Shown here piece by piece: positions 17,246 to 25,386 of a DNA stretch of 59,033 bases. Source of the DNA: OAS926 sp035503715. Lineage in GTDB: Bacteria; Pseudomonadota; Alphaproteobacteria; Rhizobiales; Rhizobiaceae. The notes under the pieces were generated by a model that ran no database searches, had not been told where the DNA came from, and saw only the letters and a list, made by a program, of their open reading frames with translations. Numbering within the stretch: the first letter of the stretch is position 1; each line of letters opens with the position of its first letter. The position numbers were made by a program, and so were the translations under genes. The DNA lies in contig DATJTE010000221.1 in NCBI GenBank assembly GCA_035503715.1, forward strand, positions 1-59,033, read 5' to 3'.

Positions 17246-18340
17246 TCACATTCCGGCCGGAATGAGCCGCGCAAGCAGGCGCACAAGGTCGGTCTGGCGC
17301 TGGCAGCCGGTTTTCTGGAGCACGGAGCGGAGCTGGTTGCGCACCGTCGCCTCGCTTTTGTTGTCCGCGGTCGCAATGCTTTCCGCCGTCATGCCGCTCG
17401 CAACCCGGGCGGCGATCTGGGCCTCGATCGCCGATAGGTCGAACAGCGCCTGAAGCAGCGGCGCGCCGACCGGCTTGTCGGCCGACCGCGTCACGACAAG
17501 GATCGCAGCGGCGCGTGTGAAGAGGTCGTGCGCGCTGCGGCGGATGGGCACGACGTGAACGACAGCCGGCCCGTGCGCGCCTTCCGCATAGGCCGGGATC
17601 GAGCGCACGCCCCGATCGGAGGAAATCGCCGCCAGGGCGTCGTAGAGCAGCCTGTCGGCTCGCTTGTCGATGAGCGCGATGCGATCGGCCCCGCGTGTCG
17701 TCCAGAGCGTCGCGTCGGCCTCGAACTCCGCGTTGCCGACCGTCGTCTTGCCGTCGTCAAGCACGGCGCAGGCCGCAAGCCCCAGCGCCGACAGCGTTTC
17801 GATCGCTGTCCGGGCGCGCTCGAAGGAGAGCCGCGCCGCGAACATGGCGGAGCGCGCCAGATGCGGCCGGGTCGCATCAAGCACGGCAAGCGTCTCGGCA
17901 GGGAACGGGCCGTGGGCGCGGGCGCGCTCGACACTTAGGGTCAGCGCATCGCCATGAGGCAGCAAAATGGCTGTTCCAGCCGACCAGCCGAGCCCGGCGG
18001 GGATAAAATACTCCGTGTAGATCGGATCGCTCATATAGTCCTCGTCACCGAAGAGATCGTCTTCGGTGAAGAAGCGCGGCACGCCCGCAAGGCCTTTGCC
18101 GAAGCCGCGCTCGGCACGCGTGTTGCGGCCTATCCATCCTTCCGAGATGAACTGCTCCATCCGCGCGTTGATGGACGGCGAGGCAGTCCAGCGCCGATCC
18201 TTCTCCGTGTTGCTGAACAGCACGGCGCCGACGGAGCCGGCCTCCCGGCTCAGCCGCCCGAGCACGGACGGCCATTGCTCGGGAATGACGGCCGCCTCGT
18301 AGATCTCCTGTTCGAAATCCTCGCTCGGATTCTTCGCCAC
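17246..18340 (-). CDS. LuxR-type HTH transcriptional regulator
   Basis: A 364-residue protein with a C-terminal LuxR/FixJ-type HTH (about residues 300-358), seen in LSAIEAQIAARVASGMTAES and the recognition stretch KSEATVRNQLRSVLQKTG. The N-terminal 290 residues match no autoinducer or receiver domain that I recognise; they look like the sensor part found in many rhizobial LuxR proteins of unknown ligand. It is convergent with the ABC operon. ATG 18340 is the only plausible start. Confidence 0.87.
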   Translation of the reverse strand: MAKNPSEDFEQEIYEAAVIPEQWPSVLGRLSREAGSVGAVLFSNTEKDRRWTASPSINARMEQFISEGWIGRNTRAERGFGKGLAGVPRFFTEDDLFGDEDYMSDPIYTEYFIPAGLGWSAGTAILLPHGDALTLSVERARAHGPFPAETLAVLDATRPHLARSAMFAARLSFERARTAIETLSALGLAACAVLDDGKTTVGNAEFEADATLWTTRGADRIALIDKRADRLLYDALAAISSDRGVRSIPAYAEGAHGPAVVHVVPIRRSAHDLFTRAAAILVVTRSADKPVGAPLLQALFDLSAIEAQIAARVASGMTAESIATADNKSEATVRNQLRSVLQKTGCQRQTDLVRLLARLIPAGM

Positions 18341-18432
18341 GTGTCGATCTGCCGGTTTGTTAGCCTGATAATAGCAAAATCACCGATTGAGGCGAAATAT
18401 TTCGCCCAACCGCGCAAACGAAGAGGACAGAG

Positions 18433-19002
18433 CTATTCTTCCTTCGGCAGGGGGCCGAAGGTGCGGTCGGAGGTGAGCGACGTCTCGACCGGGTCGACGC
18501 CAGCGCCGGGAGCCGGCTCAAACTCAGGTACCGCGCGCTTATATTCGACGTCGTCGAAGATGATCGTCGCGGCGTCGGGAGCAGACATCAGGCGCTCCTT
18601 CTGGTCGGTGCAGAAGAACGTCGGCCAGCCGGAGGCGTAGCACTCCGTGTCGGAATACCAGTTGCCGAGCAGTTGCGCCGAGGTGATCACGAACGCGCCG
18701 TTCTGCTTCTTGCGGATGGTCGCGCCATCCGGCGTTGCCCAGAGCCAGGGCACGAAATAGGGGTTGCCGGTGATCAGCGGTGCGCCACCAGAAACCATGC
18801 CCTGTTCCGCGGCGATACGATACCGCACCTGCGCCGCGGCATAATTGGCCACCGTTTCGGGCGTATCGGCATAGAGCGCTGCCATGCTGGCGAAGCGGGA
18901 TTCGAGCAGCGCGCTGGCCTTTTCTGCGCTCATGCCTGCGGCGTCAGCCTGGCCCGCAAGGGCGAAAACGCCTATAAAAACAAGGGCTACGCGATGCCGC
19001 AC
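18433..19002 (-). CDS. Secreted protein of unknown function
   Basis: A 189-residue product with a clear signal peptide (residues 1-21, MRHRVALVFIGVFALAGQADA). The mature part has two cysteines close together (ECYASGWPTFFCTDQK, about residues 118-132), which could form a disulfide in the periplasm, and ends in an acidic, Pro-rich tail. I do not recognise a family. It lies 92 bp upstream of the LuxR gene on the same strand and 164 bp downstream of the MoaD-like gene, with no close partner. Confidence 0.7.
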   Translation of the reverse strand: MRHRVALVFIGVFALAGQADAAGMSAEKASALLESRFASMAALYADTPETVANYAAAQVRYRIAAEQGMVSGGAPLITGNPYFVPWLWATPDGATIRKKQNGAFVITSAQLLGNWYSDTECYASGWPTFFCTDQKERLMSAPDAATIIFDDVEYKRAVPEFEPAPGAGVDPVETSLTSDRTFGPLPKEE

Positions 19003-19166
19003 GTGAATAGACCCGTCCTCAACTCGCGCTCATTTTACGAAGAATGCGCCATTATTGGAAGCGGCATCCCCCGCGCGGCAGATGTGCGCTTCATTTGCTG
19101 TGCTTAGCGTCTTGTTTGGCGTTGGGGAAAGCGGGGGCTGGGCTCATCCTGGCCTCCGCTCGCGCT

Positions 19167-19454
19167 CTATCCGCCGCTGATCGCCGTCAGCACGAAGACT
19201 TCCGCCCCGCGCGAGATCTTCGTGTCGAGTTTTGCCTTGTCGCCGTCGATGAAGACGTTGATGTGCCGGCGGATGGCAGGCGTTGAATCGCAGAGCCGGT
19301 CGCGCATGCCGGGCCACAAACGCTCGAGCTCATCGACCATCTCTTCGACGGTTGCAGCATTCATCTCAACGCGCCGCCGTGAGCCCGGAAACAAATCGAC
19401 CAGGATCGCCGGCAGGCGCACGATAATGGTGTTCGCGCTTTCGGTCGCGGACAT
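19167..19454 (-). CDS. MoaD/ThiS-family ubiquitin-fold protein
   Basis: A 95-residue beta-grasp protein ending in the diglycine VLTAISGG, the group that is adenylated and thiocarboxylated in MoaD and ThiS. The segments VRLPAILVDLFPG and RRHINVFIDGDKAKLD match the family. It begins 9 nt after the propeller gene and is therefore its operon partner. No MoaE or ThiG is nearby, so it is probably not the main molybdopterin subunit. It may be a sulfur carrier or protein modifier for a pathway using the propeller protein; that is inference. Confidence 0.85.
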   Translation of the reverse strand: MSATESANTIIVRLPAILVDLFPGSRRRVEMNAATVEEMVDELERLWPGMRDRLCDSTPAIRRHINVFIDGDKAKLDTKISRGAEVFVLTAISGG

Positions 19455-19463
19455 CGCGCGGCT

Positions 19464-20546
19464 CTAGCGATCGACCACCAGCGTCTCCACCGAAGAAATC
19501 ACCGGCAGGTGCTCGGCAATCGGCTCCCAACTGTCGCCTTCGTCGCGTGAGCCGAAAAGCACGCCGCCATTGGTGCCGAAATAGACGCCGGCCGGGTCGA
19601 GGCTGTCGGTCGCAAGCGCCTGACGCAGCACGCCGAAATAGGCGTTCTGCTGCGGCAGTCCCTTGGTGAGCTTGTCCCAATGTTCGCCGCGGTCGCGCGA
19701 GCGATAGACCGCGGCCTTGCCCTTCGGCACGTAACGGCCGGCGGAGTCGCCGTTGAGCGGCAGCAGGTAGACCGTGTCCGGGTCGCGCGGATGCGCGGCG
19801 GCCGGGAAGCCGAAGGAGGAGGGGAGCCCGTTCTCGATGCTCTTCCAGGTCTTCGCGCCGTCTTCGGTGCGATACATGCCGCAATGGTTCTGCTGGTAGA
19901 GAAGGTCCGGTTCGCCGGGCGCCATCACGACGCAATGCACGCACTGGCCGAATTCAGGGTAATTCTGTCCCTCGGGCAGGAAGTCGGCGCGCGTTCCCTT
20001 GTTGCGGGTCTCCCAGGTCTTGCCGCCGTCCTTTGTGTAGAAGACACCTGCCGCGGAGATGCCGATCCACATCTTCTTGTCGTCGTCCGGATGCGGCACG
20101 AGAGAATGAAGGATCAAGCCGCCGGCGCCCGGCTGCCATTCCGGTTTCGTCGGATGCTTGCGCAGGCCTTCGACGTGCCTCCAGCTTTTGCCGCCATCCT
20201 TGCTCCTGAACAGGCCGGCGGGCTGCACGCCGGCATAGACCGAGCCGTTTTTCGGAGCGATCGACCACACTGCCTTGACCGGATCTTCTCCCGCCTCGTA
20301 GTTCAGTCCCTTGCTCGAATGGGTCCAGGTCTTGCCGAGATCGGTCGATTTCCAAACCGCCGCGCCGAACCATTCATTGCCGCCGCCGGCATAGATGGCG
20401 CCGGTTTCGGGATCGCCGACGATGTGGTTGATCGGCCAGGTTTCGCAGAAAGGTCCTCTGAGTGTCCATTTCCTGCGCGCCTTGTCGCTCTCGGCAATGA
20501 AGGCACCTTTCTTGGTTCCAATCAGCAAAAGCACTTTTTTCGGCAT
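19464..20546 (-). CDS. Cytoplasmic six-Asp-box beta-propeller (BNR/sialidase-like fold)
   Basis: A 360-residue protein with six Asp-box motifs of the form S/T-x-D-x-G-x-x-W, starting at residues 66, 114, 160, 216, 272 and 322, spaced by 44-56 residues: one box per propeller blade. There is no signal peptide, so it should act in the cytoplasm. It lacks the arginine triad pattern expected of true sialidases, so hydrolase activity is doubtful. Cysteines in GQCVHCVV and QNHCGMY could bind metal or sulfur. GGGAGGAA precedes ATG 20546. The operon partner is the ubiquitin-fold protein downstream, and a MarR regulator is divergent upstream. Confidence 0.85.
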   Translation of the reverse strand: MPKKVLLLIGTKKGAFIAESDKARRKWTLRGPFCETWPINHIVGDPETGAIYAGGGNEWFGAAVWKSTDLGKTWTHSSKGLNYEAGEDPVKAVWSIAPKNGSVYAGVQPAGLFRSKDGGKSWRHVEGLRKHPTKPEWQPGAGGLILHSLVPHPDDDKKMWIGISAAGVFYTKDGGKTWETRNKGTRADFLPEGQNYPEFGQCVHCVVMAPGEPDLLYQQNHCGMYRTEDGAKTWKSIENGLPSSFGFPAAAHPRDPDTVYLLPLNGDSAGRYVPKGKAAVYRSRDRGEHWDKLTKGLPQQNAYFGVLRQALATDSLDPAGVYFGTNGGVLFGSRDEGDSWEPIAEHLPVISSVETLVVDR

Positions 20547-20619
20547 GTTGTTCCTCCCGGCACGACCTGCTGAGGTGGCTTGGCCGCGCTCAAGGCGGTC
20601 AAAAACCTTCCAGAATCTC

Positions 20620-20660
20620 TCCAGAACTCTGGACAAATAGCTTGGTATCAACACTATAAT
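20620..20660 (+). promoter_or_regulatory. Promoter and palindrome before the MarR gene
   Basis: A perfect -10 TATAAT lies at 20655-20660, only 6 nt before the ATG at 20667, so the MarR transcript would be leaderless or nearly so. A 14-bp palindrome TCCAGAACTCTGGA (20620-20633) overlaps the -35 area, with an extra CCAGAA half-site just upstream (20610-20615). It is well placed to bind the MarR protein and control both this gene and the divergent propeller operon. Confidence 0.6.
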
Positions 20661-20666
20661 ATCCGA

Positions 20667-21110
20667 ATGAAACGGCAAGCGATTCCCTTCGAGACGACCC
20701 TTCATGTGCGGGACAACTGCATGTGCCTGCATGCGCAGCGCGCGGCGAGGGCTCTGGCGCGACGCTACGACGAAGCGTTGAGGCCCGTCGGCCTGACCAA
20801 CGGCCAGTTCTCGCTGCTGATGTCGCTCAACCGGCCTGAGCCCGCGCGCATGGGTGCGGTCGCCACCTTGCTGGCGATGGATCACACGACGCTGACAGCG
20901 AATTTGAAGCCACTCGAGCGGCGCAGGCTGGTGTCCATCATCATCGATCCGCAGGACCGCCGCGGCCGGCTTCTGGCGTTGACCAAGGATGGGATCGCGG
21001 TGCTGATGAAGGCGCTGCCCATCTGGGAGCAGGAGCAGCAGGCGGTCGAGGGGCTGCTCGCAGGCTCGGCGCCGGATACGGTGCGTGCCGATCTGCGGGC
21101 GCTGAGCTAA
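20667..21110 (+). CDS. MarR-family transcriptional regulator
   Basis: A 147-residue winged-helix protein with recognition region MGAVATLLAMDHTTLTANL and wing DPQDRRGRLLALT. An N-terminal pair of cysteines in DNCMCLHAQRAARAL (residues 18 and 20) recalls redox-sensing MarR proteins, so a thiol signal is possible. It is divergent from the propeller/ubiquitin-fold operon and convergent, with a 4-nt overlap, with the dehydrogenase gene. There is no ribosome site because the start lies at the transcript end. Confidence 0.85.
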   Translation: MKRQAIPFETTLHVRDNCMCLHAQRAARALARRYDEALRPVGLTNGQFSLLMSLNRPEPARMGAVATLLAMDHTTLTANLKPLERRRLVSIIIDPQDRRGRLLALTKDGIAVLMKALPIWEQEQQAVEGLLAGSAPDTVRADLRALS

Positions 21111-22084
21111 CCCGCCGGGAAGCGCTTCCGATAGGCCGGAAGCACTTCAGGATTGCGCAAATTCAACGGCAGTTCGTTCGCAAGAACGCGCGCGGCTTCT
21201 TCCGCGGCGCCTGTGCCCATACGCATCATGCTTTCTTCGGTGATGCCCGCCATATGTGGCGTGATGATCACATTGTCGAAATCGAAATAAGGATGGTCGG
21301 CTGGCAGCGGCTGGGTGACGAAGACATCGAGCGCTGCGCCGCCGATGCGCTTTTCCTTGAGCGCCGCGATCAGCCCTTCATCGTCGATCACCGGACCGCG
21401 CGAGACGTTGACGATGACGGCGCCTGGCTTCATGCGCCCGATCCGCTCCTTGCTGATCAGTCCGACCGTCTCGTCGGTGAGCGGGCAGGAGAGCACGATG
21501 ATGTCGGCTTCCGCGACGAGCTCGTCGACCGAGACGAAGCGCGCATCGTCGGGCACGCTTTTCGCGCTGCGGCTGTTGACGATGGCGGTCAGCCCAAAAC
21601 CGTCGCGCGCGATGCGCAGCACCTCGCGCCCGACATTGCCGAAACCAACGATGCCGATGGTCTTGCCGGCAAGTTCGCGGTTTGCGTCCGCATGCCTGCG
21701 GCCGGCGAGCCAGCCCTTGAAGCGTAAATCCTGATCCATGGCGCGAAACCGGCGCAGCAGTGCAAGTGCTGCAAAAAACACGTGCTCGGCCACGGAGCGC
21801 GCGTTGACGCCCGGCACGTTGGCAACCAGCACGCCTGATTTCGTCGCCGCTTCGACCGGGATCATGTCGAGGCCGGCGCCGTGGCGGATCGCGGCGCGCA
21901 GGCTGCTTGCGCCGTCGAAGAGGGCAGGCGGTATCGGCGCACGCACGATGACAACGTCGGCGACACGCCCTTCCTTCGTCAGCGTTTCGGCGTCGAGCGC
22001 CGACGCGATCTTGAGCGTGCCGAGGCCGCTCAGCATTTCGGTCGCGCGCGGATGCAAATGATGGGTCGAATAGATGAGCGGCAT
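21107..22084 (-). CDS. D-isomer-specific 2-hydroxyacid dehydrogenase
   Basis: A 325-residue NAD-dependent dehydrogenase of the phosphoglycerate dehydrogenase superfamily. The NAD motif is TIGIVGFGNVGREVL, and the catalytic Arg, Glu and His appear in NVSRGPVIDD, the following GGAALDVF stretch and ITPHMAGIT. It follows the GntR gene by 32 nt and so belongs to the operon that starts at 25091. In that context it probably oxidises or reduces an intermediate of a sugar or sugar-acid pathway rather than serving serine synthesis. Confidence 0.9.
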   Translation of the reverse strand: MPLIYSTHHLHPRATEMLSGLGTLKIASALDAETLTKEGRVADVVIVRAPIPPALFDGASSLRAAIRHGAGLDMIPVEAATKSGVLVANVPGVNARSVAEHVFFAALALLRRFRAMDQDLRFKGWLAGRRHADANRELAGKTIGIVGFGNVGREVLRIARDGFGLTAIVNSRSAKSVPDDARFVSVDELVAEADIIVLSCPLTDETVGLISKERIGRMKPGAVIVNVSRGPVIDDEGLIAALKEKRIGGAALDVFVTQPLPADHPYFDFDNVIITPHMAGITEESMMRMGTGAAEEAARVLANELPLNLRNPEVLPAYRKRFPAG

Positions 22085-22116
22085 TGTTCGAGCTTAGAGC
22101 GAGATGATTGCTGGCG

Positions 22117-22836
22117 CTATGCCCGCGCCAGGACCTTGTCCTCGCGGTCGCCGGCCGGGCCGCCGATCAGACCCTTCCAGTAGCTCTCCGCGCCCTGCAA
22201 ATGCGCGCTCATCAGCGCTTGGGCGAGATTGCCGTCGCGGCGAAGCAGCGCCTCGTAGATCTGGATGTGCTCGGCGTGCGACCTGCGCCCACGCTCGGGA
22301 TCGCTGAAATAGACCGGCAGGCGTTGCTCGCCCATCACGTAGTAGAGGCTGCATATTTTGTGGAAGACGCTGTTCTTCGTCGCCCGGACGATCTCAAGAT
22401 GGAAATCGCGATCCTGCCTGGCGATCGCCTCGCCGTTATCCAGCCGCGCCTCGGACTCGGCAAGGATTTCACGCAGGCGATCGAAATTGTCTTCCGTCGC
22501 GCGCGTGCAGGCGAGTTCGGCAGCCTTGATCTCATGAATCTTGCGCAGCTCGACCGTCTCGTAGATCTGGATCGGGTCGAGCGGCACGCCGGCCTTGGCA
22601 AAAAGCGCCATCGCCTCGACGCTTGCCTCGCGGCTTGTCAGGTAAATGCCCGACTTCGCCCGGCGCTCGACAATGCGCATCGCCTCGAGGATCGCCAGCG
22701 CCTCGCGAATCTGGCCGCGGCTGACGGAGAAATGCTCCGCCAGCTCGCGCTCGGACGGCGTGCGGTTGGTCTCGGCGTGTGACGCGGAAAACAGATAGGC
22801 GGCCAGCTCGGCGAGGAGATTGTTCTCTTTCATCAT
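22117..22836 (-). CDS. GntR-family regulator, FadR/FCD subfamily
   Basis: A 239-residue regulator with an N-terminal GntR winged helix (TPSERELAEHFSVSRGQIREAL) and a C-terminal FCD effector domain carrying the metal-site residues Asp in QDRDFHLEIV and His in RSHAEHIQIYEALL. FCD regulators bind short palindromes of the TGGT-N3-ACCA type and respond to organic or sugar acids. Three such palindromes lie at 11195, 25172 and 25352, before the ABC operon and the catabolic genes, so this protein is the prime candidate to bind them. It overlaps the dehydratase stop by ATGA. Confidence 0.9.
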   Translation of the reverse strand: MMKENNLLAELAAYLFSASHAETNRTPSERELAEHFSVSRGQIREALAILEAMRIVERRAKSGIYLTSREASVEAMALFAKAGVPLDPIQIYETVELRKIHEIKAAELACTRATEDNFDRLREILAESEARLDNGEAIARQDRDFHLEIVRATKNSVFHKICSLYYVMGEQRLPVYFSDPERGRRSHAEHIQIYEALLRRDGNLAQALMSAHLQGAESYWKGLIGGPAGDREDKVLARA

Positions 22837-24005
22837 CAGCCGCTGTGGATATGCGCCTTGAGGAACGGCTCCGATATCGTGAAGCCGAGGCCAGGTCTAT
22901 CCGGGATCGCGATCAAACCATCCTTCACCTCGACCGTCTCTTCGACGAGGTCGTGGATCATCGGGTTGGCGCCGACCGAATATTCGACGGTGAAGCTTGC
23001 TGGCGAGGCGGCGCAAATGTTCAGCCCGGCAAAGAAGCAGGGCGCGCCGGCCCATAGATGCGGCGCGAGCCGCAGATTGAAGGCACTGGCGATCGTGCCG
23101 ATGCGCATGGTTTCGGTGATGCCGCCGCAGAAGGCCGGGTCCGGCTGGAAAATGTCGGCCGCCTTCAGCACCGCAAGATCGCGGAAGGCGTAACGGGTTG
23201 CTTCGCTCTCGCCGGTGGCGATCGGCACGCAGCCGGCGGCGCGCACTTCCGCGATACCCGCCTTGTCGTCGGCAATCACCGGCTCCTCGAACCAGGCAAG
23301 GTTGCAGTCCGAGACGAGGTGGATAAAGCGCTTCGCGTCGGCGACCGTGTAGGTGCCGTGGGCGTCGACCATGATCTCCACGTCGTCGCCCAGCGCTTCA
23401 CGCGCTGCGCGCACGCGGGCGGCGGAGAGGTGAGGGGCGCCATCCATGGCGCCGACCCGCATCTTCACCGCCTTGAAGCCGCCAGTGGAAATGTACGACT
23501 TCAACTGGTCGCCGATCTGTTCGGCATTGGCCCAGCCGCCGGAGGCATAGGCCGGCATTTTTTCCGCCTTCCGGCCACCGAGCAGCTTCCATACCGGAAC
23601 GCCAAGCGATTTGCCGAGAATGTCCCACAGCGCGATGTCGACCGCGCTGATCGCCGCGACCGTCATGCCGCGCCGCGCAATGTTCGGCATGGCGTGGCCA
23701 CCGGCAGCCGCCGTCTGATGCCTGACGCCGTTGTAAAGCATCTCCCAGATCGTCGAGATGTCGGCGGCGTCGCGGCCGATCAGCTCAGGGCCGATCTCAT
23801 GATTCAGCATGTGCACCAGCGCGCCATAGGTGCCGGCGCTGCCCGCGGCGTTCTTGCCTTCGCCCCAGCCGACGATCCCGTCATCGGTCTCGATGCGCAG
23901 AATCGCGGCGTCGAAGGTGCGCACCTGGCCGAAATCGCTGCGGTGCTGGCGCTGCGTTTCGATCGGGATGCGAACCCACCAGGCCTTGACGTCCTTGATG
24001 CGCAT
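22836..24005 (-). CDS. Mandelate racemase/muconate lactonizing enzyme family dehydratase
   Basis: A 389-residue enolase-superfamily enzyme, probably a sugar-acid dehydratase. The acid/base motif KAVKMRVG, metal ligands Asp in MVDAHGTY, Glu in WFEEPV and Glu in ATGESEATR, and the C-terminal APHLWAG histidine are all present. ATG 24005 is preceded by AAAGGGCGAGC and starts the capping domain (MRIKDVKAWWVRIP). Known relatives dehydrate galactonate, mannonate, fuconate and similar acids; the exact acid is not readable here. It lies between the epimerase and GntR genes in one operon. Confidence 0.88.
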   Translation of the reverse strand: MRIKDVKAWWVRIPIETQRQHRSDFGQVRTFDAAILRIETDDGIVGWGEGKNAAGSAGTYGALVHMLNHEIGPELIGRDAADISTIWEMLYNGVRHQTAAAGGHAMPNIARRGMTVAAISAVDIALWDILGKSLGVPVWKLLGGRKAEKMPAYASGGWANAEQIGDQLKSYISTGGFKAVKMRVGAMDGAPHLSAARVRAAREALGDDVEIMVDAHGTYTVADAKRFIHLVSDCNLAWFEEPVIADDKAGIAEVRAAGCVPIATGESEATRYAFRDLAVLKAADIFQPDPAFCGGITETMRIGTIASAFNLRLAPHLWAGAPCFFAGLNICAASPASFTVEYSVGANPMIHDLVEETVEVKDGLIAIPDRPGLGFTISEPFLKAHIHSG

Positions 24006-24071
24006 GCTCGCCCTTTGCCCTTCCGCGCTGCCGCGGAAGGTGATCTTTTCGGAGAGGCCTGTTCCCAGCAC

Positions 24072-25091
24072 TTACTTCTTCTTTTTCTTGGCCGGCTTCT
24101 TCACGGCTTTGGCGGCCTTTACGGCCTTGGCCGGCTTGGACGCCTTCTTCGCGGTCGCTTTCTTCGCGCTCTTCGCACCTGATTTCACGGCTTCCGGCAC
24201 CTTCTTGCCCATCAGCGGGAGAAGCGTCTCGGCGGTCATGCGCATCTGGTCGGTGTAGAAGGACTCGGTCAGGACGCTCGAGCCGTGGTCCTGGATGAAC
24301 TTCAACTGCTCCGGCGAAATGTCAACCGGGTTGCGCTCGACCATATCGGGGTAACGATTGGCGGGCGTGCGATCGACGGGCGCCACGAACTCGTTGGTGA
24401 GCGCGCCCTTGTAGCCGATATCCCGCAGCGTCTGGACCAGCTTCTTCCAGTTGATGGTGCCGAGACCCGCGGCGAAGCGGTTGTTGTCGGCGACGTGGAA
24501 GTCGAAGAGACGCTTGCCGGCCTTGCGGATCGCCTCGTGGACGTCGAACTCCTCCATGTGGAGGTGATAGGCATCGAGGCAGACGCCGCATTCGGGGCTG
24601 ACGGCATCGGCCAGAGCGAGGGCCTGTTCGCCGCGGTTGAAAAGATAGGTCTCGAAGCGGTTCAGCGGCTCGACCGCGACACGGACGCCGACTTTCTTGG
24701 CGTGCGAGAAGCACTCGCGGGTGGCGTCAACGACCCATTTCCATTCCTCGGCCTCGGTGCCGTCCGGCACGACCTTGCCGACGGTAGCGGGAACGAGCGT
24801 GATGATCTCACCGTTCAGCTCGCTGACCATGGTCAGCACGTCCTTGACGTATTTGACCGAGCGTTCGCGCTGGCCCTGGTCCCTGGCGGCGAGGTTGCGC
24901 TCGCCCAGCATCAGCGTCACCGCGCCCCAGCAGCGGATGCCGTATTCCTTCAGGAGCGCGCGCGTCTCCTTGGGCTTGTACTGTTCGGGTTCGCCCGAGA
25001 TCTCGATCGATTCATAACCGAATTTCTTGATGCGCTTCAGCGTGGTTTCCAAAGGTTCCGCGCGCATCCAGTTGTGCGTCGAGAGATGCAT
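24072..25091 (-). CDS. Tagatose-3-epimerase-like TIM barrel with a lysine-rich tail
   Basis: A 339-residue sugar epimerase/isomerase. The metal ligands of D-tagatose 3-epimerases can be seen: Glu in VAVEPLNRFETY, Asp in CLDAYHLHM, His in FDFHVADNNR and Glu in LTNEFVAP. The barrel ends near residue 292. The last 46 residues are made almost only of Lys, Ala, Pro, Val and Ser with 19 lysines, like histone H1 or AlgP tails, which is not a normal part of the family. The base pattern stays in the same codon style as the gene, with no frameshift sign. It heads the operon 25091-21107 behind a GntR operator. Confidence 0.87.
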   Translation of the reverse strand: MHLSTHNWMRAEPLETTLKRIKKFGYESIEISGEPEQYKPKETRALLKEYGIRCWGAVTLMLGERNLAARDQGQRERSVKYVKDVLTMVSELNGEIITLVPATVGKVVPDGTEAEEWKWVVDATRECFSHAKKVGVRVAVEPLNRFETYLFNRGEQALALADAVSPECGVCLDAYHLHMEEFDVHEAIRKAGKRLFDFHVADNNRFAAGLGTINWKKLVQTLRDIGYKGALTNEFVAPVDRTPANRYPDMVERNPVDISPEQLKFIQDHGSSVLTESFYTDQMRMTAETLLPLMGKKVPEAVKSGAKSAKKATAKKASKPAKAVKAAKAVKKPAKKKKK

Positions 25092-25171
25092 TTCCTATCC
25101 TTCCCAGAAATCGCCCGTGATCGGCCCGCAACGGGCCGGTTCCTCCCCCAAAGGCGTCCAGTTCCTCCGAA

Positions 25172-25184
25172 CTGGTTCTACCAA
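25172..25184 (-). promoter_or_regulatory. GntR-type operator before the epimerase-dehydratase operon
   Basis: On the minus strand the site reads TTGGTAGAACCAG, a TTGGT-N3-ACCAG palindrome 81 bp upstream of the epimerase start. The match with the site at 11195 extends outside the core: both are followed by TTCGG. No clear -35 could be picked on this strand. It lies in the 478-bp gap 25092-25569 between divergent operons. Confidence 0.65.
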
Positions 25185-25333
25185 TTAGGTGCGAGGAAAT
25201 TCGTATCGCATTTCATATTGGGCCGCAAGCAAGTGGAGCAGGGCGGTGCTGCTTTCAGGCAAGAGGTTGGATTTCAACGGAGAATCGACGAATTGCATTT
25301 ATGTCACACTTTGTAAAAGGCTGAAATCCAAGC

Positions 25334-25364
25334 TTGACGCGAATCTCGAATTTGGTCATACCAG
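25334..25364 (+). promoter_or_regulatory. Predicted promoter with GntR-type operator before the isomerase-dehydrogenase operon
   Basis: TTGACG (25334-25339) is followed after 17 nt by CATACC (25357-25362), the latter inside the palindrome TTGGTCATACCAG (25352-25364). The arrangement copies that at 11178-11207: same -35, same operator, offset different by one base. A regulator bound here would cover the -10. Confidence 0.62.
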
Positions 25365-25386
25365 ACGCGTGGGGTGTGGGGCGAAT

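Noticed and set aside
19464..20546. True sialidase
   Set aside because: Asp boxes are present, but there is no signal peptide and no visible arginine triad, so only the fold is supported.
22117..22836. The GntR protein as the regulator of the TAATTGTC dyad at 33011
   Set aside because: The half-site TTGTC differs from TTGGT found three times around its own operons, so a second regulator is more likely.
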